In this document: piece after piece, positions 33,400-43,557 of the stretch
How positions within the stretch are numbered: position 1 is the first letter of the stretch
Layout of the letters: every line of letters begins with the position of its first letter
Assembly (NCBI GenBank): GCA_027919835.1
Contig: JANVFP010000023.1
Location: forward strand, 744,001-808,000
DNA: 64,000 nt
Direction of reading: 5' to 3'
From: Lentinula raphanica
Taxonomy: Eukaryota; Basidiomycota; Agaricomycetes; Agaricales; Omphalotaceae
The notes under the pieces: generated by a model
The model's input: only the letters and a program-made list of their open reading frames with translations
Database searches by the model: none
What the model was told of the DNA's origin: nothing
Translations under genes and position numbers: made by a program

Positions 33400-34278
33400 T
33401 CATGCTTTGGCTGCATCAGGAAGTACAATATTCAGGTCTAATAGCACCTTGCAAATTTCAGGAAGCCTAGTATACAGACTCTGAAAATTGACTTTCCCAA
33501 TTTTGGTACATATCCCTTTTATCTCTCTCCAATTTTTGTTACTCAATTGGTGTCCCCTCTTATCTAGATCCTGATATAAATCCTCTAAATCATTATACCA
33601 TCCCCAAAGAGAATTTCGATCCTGATTGGAAATTCTAAAAGCCTGTCCATTATATTCCTTGTACTCTTCCGAGTTTAACTCCCTGAAAACTGGCTCGAGA
33701 CGAATTTTGGTAGCCTGCAGAACACCTTCAAACTCCTTGATACGCTTAAGGACAGCATCCTGTTTAGGATAAGTATCAAGAGGAGTGAGCTGAGAAAGTT
33801 CTTCAAGGCGTTGAGCAAGGGTCGGAATTCATCGGAAGTGGAGATCAGAGGGAATAGGTGGAGGAGGAACATAGACAGGGTCAGGAAAGAATTTATGGGT
33901 TGGAGAGGTATCATAATCCTGAGAAGGCAGATCATGGAGCCTATTCATCAGGCGCTCTCGCTCGACATATTTAAGATGACGTTTACGGAGCTTAGCGAGG
34001 TATTTCTTGTGAGAGATCGAGATTTGGAGGCGTTGAAGGAGAGTGAGTTTATGAGTACGCACAGGTGCGTAGACAGGGATTTTGGTATAGCAAGGACGTC
34101 CAACATGATCATACTTCTTCCGTTTGTCCTTGGGAATGGTGATTCGTTCCCAAAGACCTGTCGATTTATCCATGGCCATGACAGACACATGGTTACGACG
34201 ATTGGAAGGAGTATATTTCATGGGAAAAGTGGGAATAATTTTGCAAGGCATTGTCTGGCAGAAATGGCATAAGTGCAT
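33400..34278 (-). pseudogene. Gypsy-1 pre-gag ORF, one stop codon
   Basis: An ORF of about 290 codons upstream of gag, same strand, start MHLCHFCQTMPCK at 34278. The first half is basic with ITIPKDKRKKYD and ends PIPSDLHFR. A TGA at 33829-33831 follows, and the frame then continues without stops (IPTLAQRLEELSQL ... LPDAAKA) to 33400, about 100 bp before the gag ATG. The second half reads like a helical, Trp-containing domain (NSLWGWYNDLEDLYQDL). I do not recognise the protein. CGA-to-TGA would explain the stop. The conserved frame after the stop argues that it was once one protein. Confidence 0.6.
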
Positions 34279-34763
34279 TGTCCTTTTTCAGCAGACAAGT
34301 ACAAAGAAACAAAGGGAACCAGATGCAGTGTGCAAGTCTTGATGATCTTGATGTCAAATGGATGGGGGGATCTCTACATGTCCTCATGTAGCAAATGAGA
34401 GTGTGTTACACACTCCCTGGTTCTTGCCCAAGAGCTGGCTTGCCGTCTACTCCAGTTCAAAAAGAACCAGATCATGGCCTACCCAAAGGTACCAGTCTTG
34501 TTGTAATGAAATACAGCAAGTCCCCTTACGCCTAGGGTCCGGCAAATCAAGAACAACTGTCCCTTTCAGCAACAGTGTTCAAAGTCCAGAAGGACCAAAC
34601 AAGGTGGTGATGCCCCCACAGCCATGACAAGAAGTCAGACTGCACAACCTGCAAAAGGTCCCTGCCTGTTGCCCTTGACAGCAACAACAGGCAAGAAAGA
34701 AAAAGAAGTGTCTGTTGTCCTTGACAGCAACAACAGACACACAAGAAGCAAGATTCAAGAAAC
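34279..34763 (-). promoter_or_regulatory. Gypsy-1 leader with two hairpins
   Basis: Untranslated region between the 5' LTR and the pre-gag ORF. Two perfect stems occur close to the LTR: 34663-34671 with 34685-34693 (9 bp) and 34708-34718 with 34730-34740 (11 bp). Both have the same loop, containing CCTTGACAGCA. In this position they could serve packaging or dimerisation of the RNA; that is inference. No primer binding site for a particular tRNA was recognised. Confidence 0.5.
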
Positions 34764-35273
34764 TATCACAACTTAGAACTCACCTAGTTGTAGTTGCAAA
34801 GGTTGGGGATAGTGACAGAGTATGAGCACAAGTTGATCACAAGAGGATAAAAGATGTTCTTGAATCTGGGGGATCCCAGAGATACATGAGAGTATTTATA
34901 CTACTCTAGAGTGGAGCTACTATCTAATAATATCATAGTCCATATCATAGTTGGAGCTACATGAAGTCATTTATGAAGTCACTATGATTCATGGTGAAGT
35001 CATCCATGAAGTCATCCTGTGGAGACTGTGGATGATTCATGGTGAAGTCATCTATGAAGTCATCCTGTGGATGCTTCACTTATTACATCATAAGACAACC
35101 TGTTGTAATGTAGATATGGTGCAGAGCAAGCATGTCCCATCACTGGTTGTACAAATGAAAATATGTATGGCACAGAGATGATCAAATGATAAACTACTAC
35201 TGATAATATGATAAGATAGAGATAGGAGATAAGATAAGTGATTAAGGTAGAGAATAGAGAGAAATCTGTGACA
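34764..35273 (-). repeat. Gypsy-1 right (5') LTR, 510 bp
   Basis: Same length and, by eye, same sequence as 24461-24970. It is followed by the duplicated ATCTC at 35274-35278, after which the outer foldback sequence resumes (ATCTGATAGCAAAAAATC). Confidence 0.92.
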
Positions 35274-36178
35274 ATCTCATCTGATAGCAAAAAATCTGAA
35301 AAAATCATAAAAAATACTCAAAAAATTCAGGGGTGCCTCAATGGCTCTGAAAATGCAAAATAAAAAAATTTACATGACACAATTGAAAAACAACATCACT
35401 CCAAATCATACCAAATCCACTATACAGTCAGTATATATCATGTATATACTATTTTTAGCACCTCTAGTACCTTCAATCACTGAGTATAGCTTAGGCAATG
35501 AAAATACTCAAAACAGTGTTATCAGTCACTATACTTAACATACTTAACAGTCAAAAAGTTGACTTTATATACATAACACACTCATTGTTATACTATAACA
35601 CACTTATAACAACGAGTTTTGGGCGCTTATGGGTGCTTATTTGGTGTTTTTGAGTTGAAATTCATTAATAGCACACTCAATAATTTTTGTCTGGGCTCTA
35701 TACTGTGTCAGGATGTTGTCTATATCATATTCCTCTAGATACAATTCGGAGAACTCGAAAATTCAACCTGTGGGGCTGACTATATTGTGATCTTTTGAAA
35801 TATAACAGTGTTTTATGTGAATGTCAATGCATACACCCATGTTATGAAGTCAAACTGCTACTGGGTCATGAAAAGAGTCATCCTACAACCTATTCTATGC
35901 TAACTCTATGTGATACATCCAAGAGATCTGTAATGGGGGTCATTGAATATGGCATCTATTGTGACATGTAAGTGTAGACATCTATGGTGTACATGAAACA
36001 TGTACATGTATATCACAGAGTCCAATAGTCATAGTGAGTATCTGAACCATGTCCAGACACTTCTAGTAGACTGTGGGAGTGATCCCCTCATGAACCACCA
36101 TCAGTATACTTGCATTACATGGACATATGCATTGACATTTATATAAAACACTGTTATATTTCAAAAGATCACAATATA

Positions 36179-36460
36179 CATCAGGAAAAATATTTTCATC
36201 TCTAGAGTCCCCAGAGATACCCCCCAATTTCTAGGCTGCTCAGAGATTTTTGTGAGCTTTGAAAGATCAAAAAACATCCTAGAGATCCTGAAAGATCCTG
36301 AAAGCATCTGAAAGCACCAGAAAGCACCAGAAAGCACCAGAAAGCACCCAGAGAATTTTTAGAAGCCTCAAAGAACTCAGATACTCTAGGCTCTCTGAGA
36401 CTACCTAGGAATTGGGGGGTATCTCTGGGGACTCTAGAGATGAGAATATTTTTCCTGATG
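36179..36460. mobile_element. MITE (copy 2) in the loop of the outer foldback
   Basis: 282 bp, ends CATCAGGAAAAATATT and its inverse (AATATTTTTCCTGATG), with a second inverted block CCAGAGATACCCCCCAA near 36210 and 36405, as in copy 1 at 734-958. TA is duplicated at 36177-36178 and 36461-36462. The interior has four to five tandem CAGAAAGCAC units. No ORF. Confidence 0.85.
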
Positions 36461-39400
36461 TAGTCAGCCCCACAGGTTGAATTTTCGAGTTCTCCGAATT
36501 GTATCTAGAGGAATATGATATAGACAACATCCTGACACAGTATAGAGCCCAGACAAAAATTATTGAGTGTGCTATTAATGAATTTCGACTCAAAAACACC
36601 AAATAAGCGCCCATAAGCACCCAAAACTCGTTGTTATAAGTGTGTTATAGTATAACAATGAGTGTGTTATGTATATAAAGTCAACTTTTTGACTGTTAAG
36701 TATGTTAAGTATAGTGACTGATAACACTGTTTTGAGTATTTTCATTGCCTAAGCTATACTCAGTGATTGAAGGTACTAGAGGTGCTAAAAATAGTATATA
36801 CATGATATATACTGACTGTATAGTGGATTTGGTATGATTTGGAGTGATGTTGTTTTTCAATTGTGTCATGTATTTTTTTATTTTGCATTTTCAGAGCCAT
36901 TGAGGCACCCCTGAATTTTTTGAGTATTTTTTATGATTTTTTCAGATTTTTTGCTATCAGATGAGATCAAGTTCTATTTTTAGTCCAATAAAGGTACTAG
37001 GATGCTAAATATAGCATATACATCATATATACTGACTGTATAGTGGATTTGGAATGATTTGGAGTGATGAAAATTTTTACACTTGTCGCGTATTTTTTTT
37101 TATTTTGCATTTTCAGGGCCAACAAGGCACCCCTGAATTTTTTGACTATTTTTAGGATTTTTTTCAGATTTTTTGCTACAAGATGAGATCATGATCAAAT
37201 TTTTCCTTTTTTGGTAATTTTGATGTGCCTGGGCCTGCAATAGGCTCTATACCATCCCTAAATATTTTTTGCATTTTTAGTGATTTTTTGGGCTATTTTT
37301 AGTATCTAGATTGGCCCTACATCATTTTTGATCATATGAGGTCATTTGCTTACATATCCTGATCTGACCTAATCAGGCCATTTTAGGTTTTTTATGAATT
37401 TTTATGAATTTTCGGGTTTTTTGGAAAATGTACTGCTTATTTAATATCTGGATGATTATTAATTACCCAAAACAGTAAATATAAGCCATATGTGATAGGT
37501 GGTGACAGGCATGACCACCCCCCGGGGCCATTTCCGGGACCCCCTCTGGGTTATCACAACTATTTGCAATAGGTACCTGATAACTCATCGGTGCTTTTTA
37601 CAAAAGTTTTACAGTATCAGCTGCCATTCCTATGACCACGTCCAACTCCTTACTTTCGTCGCCGGGTCGCAACGTCGATGCGAACGTCTCACTGGGTCGC
37701 AATGTTGATGCAAACGTCTCACTGGGTTGCAACGTTGATGCAAATGTCTTGCCGGGTCGCAACGTTGATGCGAATGTCTCGTTGGGACTCAACGTCACCG
37801 TGGACTCGATCCGTTCCTCCTTTCTCCAGTTCATGGCAGCCAACCACCTATTGGACTCGGCGACTATTGCGGCTGGTTTTTCGGACAGTTTCGTGGATGG
37901 TCTGGTATACTGTTTACTTGGGCATGGAATCGGTATACGGCAGTTAACTGGGTAAGTCCCCTGTGCTTCCTCACTATGCATTCACTGCTGACTCTTCATT
38001 TACTAGGACACATGATCTTGAGCGGACCATCATTATGCAGCAATTGGATGAGGCTCAAGTTGCTCAAGCAGCGGCCGAAACGTAAGTAGTGTTTCTGTAA
38101 TTTTTCTGGTACCACTGACCCATGTATATTTTCTAGGGCTCGGGACAGTATGCAGTCTTTCGTGGATGCTGCTGCAGCCCATCAAGATCAGTGCGAGCAA
38201 GAGCTGCAGGAACTCCGCCTAAAGTATCATCAGTTGGAGGAACAGCTTGATGATGCAAATCTACAGTTGGCAGCTGCTCGCGGTGAGGTAGACTTTACGA
38301 CTGCCCAGAACACTCTGATGGAGGATGAGAATACCAGGCTCGAGAATGACAATGATTGACTGGTTGAAGACCGTAAGGTTTTAACTTCGCAGAATGAGGT
38401 GCTTTTCAAGTAAGTGATTGCAGTTTTGTTTGAGACTGTGGTTGACCTTGTCCTTTAACAGGAGTCTCCTTTCCCATCAGGAGACACTAGAGTATCTCCT
38501 GAAGAAGGACAGCCCTGCTGAGGTTCTTCATGAGCTTGGTCGGTCCAAGGAGGAGCTGGAACGAGTGCGACGGGACTTGGAACTTTCCCGTTCCTCTGTT
38601 CAGACCCTCCAGGAGACCATCTCCTTGCACCTGGATATTATCTCCGTTAAGGATGAGCAGATCTATGTTCTGAACACCCTTATCAACACTTTGGAGAATA
38701 GAGTTTCCACAGTGCAGGCTTCTAGCCTTGTTGTCTCTCAACAACACACTGACTTGGTTCTTGCCCACAATGCCACCAATACCACTCTCAATGGTGCCAT
38801 TTCCTTTATTCGGAAACTATCCCATGCATTACTGCTTCAGCGTTCACTTGATTTGCAGCCATTCCTGGTTGCCATTCGTCGTGACCTTGCGACTCTTTCC
38901 AAACACTGCCGGGATGCTGATTGGACCCAGACCATGGGTATGTTTCATCACATTGTCCAGTCCCTCCAAACCATCAGGGATATCACTACCTCGGCTGCCT
39001 ATGCTCGTGCACGCCAAACCGAGTTGATAGACCTCGACGGTATGGTGGAGAGTGCCCAGCACATCATTGCAGAGGCTCATGGTGATGCTTCTATTCCTGC
39101 TATGGATTTATCTGTTCACCGTTTGGATCCAGAACTTCCCATTGCCCTTCGAAACACTCCAGACTCGAGCTGGGCAGCTCCTGATTCAGTTTCCTTTCCC
39201 CATGCCTCTTCCGATGCTAGTACTAGTATCTTTGGTGATGACTACTCCATGGCTACTCCTGAAACTGAGGTAGCTTCCCATCGTTCCTCTCCCCAATATC
39301 AGCCCTACTCTCTAGAGGTTGATATAGATGATTATGATGGTGATGAAGACTTCCGAGGTGACCTTGCATATCCCCATCTTGAAGACTAAACTATCTTTTC

Positions 39401-39549
39401 TTTCTATAACCCAATTACATACTTGTTATGACTTGTGCATGATTTACAATACTTGTGATGATCAATTTTCTGTTACGATTTCTTTTTGTGTTGATTTTGG
39501 AAATAAGATAGGTGTTGTTACATGAATACAATGATTTGTTGCCATGGAA

Positions 39550-42500
39550 TTATTGGGTTTCCCGTTCCCATTCTCCTTGTCGGAGTGGAGCTTTTCGGGG
39601 ATGAGACCTGTAGAATTCCTCGATAGCTTCTTTTGCTCGAGGAAGATGTGCCAAGGGTTCCCATGTATCATCTTCAGGCCCATATCCTTCCCATCTAACC
39701 AAGTACCTTAGCTTTCCAGCTACTCGTTTACAATCTAAGATTTCCTGTACTTCAAACTCTGGTTCACCCTCAATCTCGATTGGAGGTTGTGGAGCAGGTT
39801 TTCACTGCGGGTAGAATTCGGGTGGATGTGGACTAAGGAGATCAACATGGAAGACATTATGAATCCTTCCCATGGTTACAGGAAGCTCGAGTCGATATGC
39901 ATGACTAGAGATCTTCTCCTTGATTTTAAATGGTCCCAATTTATGGTAATCCAATTTCTTTGATGGCCGTTTTGTTTGTATATTTTTGGTGTTTAACCAA
40001 ACTTTGGTTCCTTTCACCCAATCTGTACTCTCTTTTCTCTGATGTCTATTGGTCTGCTGTTCATAAGACTGATTGGTGCGTGCAATCTTTTCTTTGAGAT
40101 ATGCATGTACTTCCTTCAACTCCTTGGCTTTCAAATGAGCAGAGTGACTAGGAACATTTTCAAGGTTGAGTGTGATGCGTGGGTGATACCCTTTGTTTGC
40201 AAAGAATGGGGACATCCCTGTTGCATCACTTGGTGTATTGTTGTACACAAACTCTGCCAATGGCAACCATTCAGCCCAGTCATCCTGATCATAATTCACA
40301 AAGATGCGAAGGTACTGTTCCAATGTCTGGTTTGTACGCTCCATTTGTCCATCTGTCTGAGGATGATATGCTGTAGAGAAATTCTGCTTGATTGACAGAA
40401 TTTCACATAGTGATTTCCAGAATGCCGAGACAAATAGACTTCCCCGATCAGATACTATATCTGCAGGTAATCCATGTTTGGAAAAGATGTCTCGGATGAA
40501 TAATCGTGCAAGATCGGTGGCTTTGTCAGTGGTGTGACACGGAACAAAGACTGCCTGCTTGGTGAGTCTGTCAACTACCACCATGATAGCATTATATCCA
40601 TCTGACAGAGGTAATTCTACAATATGGTCCACTGAGATTGAACTTCATGGTCTGTCACCAATTGGTAGAGGTTTGAGCAGTCCCAACTTCTTCTGTCGAG
40701 CTGCTTTTCCTCTTTGACACTCATGACAGGAGCGTACATATCGTTTAACATCACGATGAATTCCTTTCCAATAGTAATTCTGCATTATAATTTTCTGAGT
40801 TTTTTGTATTCCTGGGTGTCCTCGTAATTTGTGATCATGATGAGTTTGTAGGATTCGTAATCGAAGTCCATTCTCATCTGGGACATATATCTTTCCATCT
40901 TGCAGCAGCAGTCCATCCTCTGATCTGTATGGTCCTGGATCATCTGACTCTGCTTTTTCCAGCATAGTCTTCCAGTAACTATCTTTGGGTGCTTTTTGGA
41001 TTTTTGAAATGTCTGCTTCATCATTTAAAACCAGAGAGGCAAGTAGCTGTTCAGGTTTTAAGAAAACCTTGTGATTGGGATCATCTGCCTCTTTTATTCC
41101 CCCCTTTTTTGGGTAAACGTCCGCCCGTCGGGTGAGTGCATCTGGTTTCATTCCTAATCGACCTGGACGGTAGTTGATATGGAAGTTAAATCCGGAGAGG
41201 AATTCTGACCATCTTGCCTGTCGGCGAGTAAGAGCCTTTGTGGTTGTGAACCACTGCAAGTTATTATGATCTGTGAAAACCTCCACTTTATATTTAGAAC
41301 CTTCCAAATATGCCCTCCACTGCTTGAAAGACTCTACAATGGCTAACATTTCCTTGTCATATATGTCATAATTGAGTTCTGCAGCAAGGAGGCTCCGAGC
41401 AAAGAATGCAATGGGATGGAATTCTCCCGTTTCAGGATCAAATTGTGAGATGATGGAAGCAATGGCAAAGTCTGAAGCATCGGATTCCAAGATGATAGGA
41501 AGATCTGGTTGAAAATGTTTCAGAATGGGAGCCTCAGTGAATGCTTTCTTCAGCAATTCAAAGACTGATTGACACTGATCTGTCCAATTCCATGCAGAAT
41601 TCTTTGATAACAGCTTGGTGAGGGGTTTCGTAGTTCCTGAGAAGTTATCAATGAAACGCCAGTAAAAATTTGCAAATCCCAAAAATGACTGAAGTTCCTT
41701 GATTGTAGCTGGTGTAGGCCAGTTCTGGATGATTTCCACCTTTTTAGGATCCATTTTTATTCCTCTAGGAGAAATAATTACTCCCAGGTACTCCACTTCA
41801 TCCCTGTGAAATTCACACTTCTCTGGCTTCACATGTAAATCATGTTTCTCCAACTGTTTAAGAACCTCCTGAACATGCTGTTCATGTTCTTCCTCATTTT
41901 TGGAATATATCAGGATATCATCCAAGTATATGATGACATAGTTATCCGTGAGATCATGAAAGATGTCGTTCATAAAGAATTGGAAATATGAGGGTGCATT
42001 TGTCAATCCAAAAGGCATAACCAAGTATTCATATGAACCATAACGTGTCCGAAATGCAGTTTTCCATTCATGTCCTTCAGCAACACGAATGTTATTGTAA
42101 CCAGCACGTAGATCCAACTTGGTAAAAATTTTTGCCTCTTTTAATTGGTCAATGAGATTTCCGATTAAGGGTAGTGGGTATCGATTCTTTTTAGTGAGTT
42201 TATTGAGTGCACGGTAATCAACACAAAGTCGGAGACTTCCATCCTTTTTCTTTGCAAACAGTACTGGTGCACCAATAGAAGATGAGGATGCCCGGATGAA
42301 ACCCTTGTCAAGCATTTCATCAATATATTCCTTCAATGCTTTAAGCTCCAGTTCTGACATATTATATAGTTTGCCAAGAGGTGGTAATTTATTATCCTCT
42401 GTGTTGATTTCGCTATCGTAAGGACGATGTTGGGGCAATGTTTTGGCTTCACCAGCCGCAAATGTTTTTGCAAAAGAATGGTATTGTGCAGGAACAAATT

Positions 42501-43557
42501 TTTTGAGTGAATCCTCATCAGAAGCTAAGGATGCTCTTTCTTCCCAGAAAATATATCGTTTCTCCTGATCTGCAGGCTTGAGTTTGGCTTCCTCAAATGC
42601 CTGACGAGCTTCTTCCTCAAACTTCTTCTGCTCTTCCCATTCATGAATTTCTCCACTTGGCTTGTAATGCAATGTGAAGGTTTCACAACCTTCCTGCACC
42701 AGCTTATTAAATGCTACTGCATTAACAAGTCCAATCTTTGCTCCACCAGTGGTTTCACTCCAACGTGTCTTTTGTTTTTTATGAATTTTTGTGGAATCAA
42801 TAGGAGTTGATCCAGCAGTGTCAGAGGCAGGCTCCAGTTCCTTTTCCAATGGTGTAGGGTTGGGAACTGTATTAGTAGGACTACATTGCGGTGTAGTTTC
42901 CAGATTATTTTGTCTGCCTTGCTTTTCTGCAAAATATTGATCAATTTCACTGATGTGCAGTAAAAGAGGATCATCTGGGCCAAGAGAAAAGACATTGTCA
43001 ATCTTTTCTTCTTCAACATCAATAATTTCGACTGCATGAGGCATGATGGTTTTGGAATGTTGGGTTACTGCTGCTGAAAGTTGAACTCCATACTGGAAAG
43101 ACACTTTCAAATTTTTCCAATCAATGATAGGATTGAATTTCCGTAACCAAGGCATTCCCAGAACAATAGGTGCAGAGGGATGTAACTTGGTGATTAGAAA
43201 TTCCACCAAATGAGTAGTTCCATCCTCGAAGATGACATTCTTGACCAATTTATGAGTGATGCTCCCAGCAGATGTGAGTTCACCATCAAATAATCGTAAG
43301 GGTATAGGTCGTGTAAGTTCTTGTTGTTCATTTTCAAATTTTCTAGCCAGTTCTTCATCCACAAAATCCCGGGATGCTCCGGAATCAATCAATCCTTTTA
43401 CAACCTCTTCTTCCATCTTCAAACCCAATATGAGTGCATCTCCAGATCGTGAATATATTAGGGGCGATTCATCCATTGTATTTGCACACAAATGTATATG
43501 ATTATTCTGGAGACCCTGAACCGCCCTGAGTTGTTCAGAATCCTCTACTCGTTTCCC
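39550..43557 (-). pseudogene. Gypsy-2 pol: protease, RT, RNase H, integrase, chromodomain
   Basis: Frame -1 to gag from the heptamer at 43551-43557. Protease: LIDSGASRDFVDEEL (about 43375). RT: YLDDILIYSKN. RNase H: FTDHNNLQWF. Integrase: HHCC finger (HHDHKLRGHPG, CHECQRG), then TGA at 40645-40647 where the family has Trp (GDRPWSS), then VVDRLTKQA, SDRGSLF and STAYHPQTDGQMER. A second TGA at 39802-39804 precedes the chromodomain (YLVRWEGYGPEDDTWEPLAHL), which ends at TAA 39550. Everything else is open, so two point mutations separate this from a complete pol. The product would be the replication and integration machinery of the chromovirus. Confidence 0.9.

Larger units (their letters stand above)
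24461..35273 (-). mobile_element. Gypsy-1: Ty3/gypsy chromovirus inserted in the outer foldback
   Basis: LTRs of 510 bp at 24461-24970 and 34764-35273 look identical over their length. ATCTC is duplicated at 24456-24460 and 35274-35278. Minus strand: leader, pre-gag ORF, gag, protease, RT, RNase H, integrase, chromodomain, polypurine tract (GAAGAGGGGG, about 24973-24983). The inner foldback interrupts pol between protease and RT. Identical LTRs mean a recent insertion, although the coding region carries at least two nonsense codons. Confidence 0.92.
23806..37618. mobile_element. Outer foldback element with long inverted arms, split by gypsy-1
   Basis: Left end GATACAGTAAAGCTTTTGTA (23806) is matched inverted at the right end (GTATC at 37614-37618). 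Left arm: 23806-24460 continuing at 35279 after gypsy-1. Right arm: 36463-37618. The arms pair over nearly their whole length, e.g. GGTACCTATTGCAAATAG at 23859 and its inverse at 37560. Without gypsy-1 the element is about 3.0 kb. No ORF with recognisable protein is present, so it is non-autonomous. Removing it rejoins the host exon in frame. MITE copy 2 sits in the loop. Its core is homologous to the inner foldback at 27953-31074, but its ends are different. Confidence 0.85.
23655..39389 (+). pseudogene. Antisense coiled-coil gene of gypsy-2, multi-exon, broken by the foldback
   Basis: Exon 1 starts at 23655 (MSSSQTQPLSSG) and is cut at 23805. It resumes in frame at 37619 (AAIPMTTSNS). A four- to five-fold repeat of RNVDANVSLG follows, then a compact segment (VDSIRSSFLQFMAANHLL), introns at about 37951-38007, 38083-38137 and 38410-38461, a long charged coiled coil (QELQELRLKYHQLEEQL, ELERVRRDLELS) and an acidic C-terminus ending YPHLED. 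A TGA at 38357-38359 interrupts the coiled coil where CGA (Arg) would fit. It ends 160 bp from the pol stop, convergent with pol. I do not recognise the family. Because it lies between pol and the LTR, on the opposite strand, it appears to be a passenger gene of the retrotransposon; a captured host gene is the alternative. Confidence 0.7.

Noticed and set aside
39390..39549. Terminator or regulatory element between the convergent pol and coiled-coil genes
   Set aside because: AT-rich and short, but I see no specific motif to support a call.
39462..39683. Minus-strand ORF at the end of gypsy-2 pol
   Set aside because: It overlaps the chromodomain in another frame; the chromodomain frame is the real one and ends at 39550.
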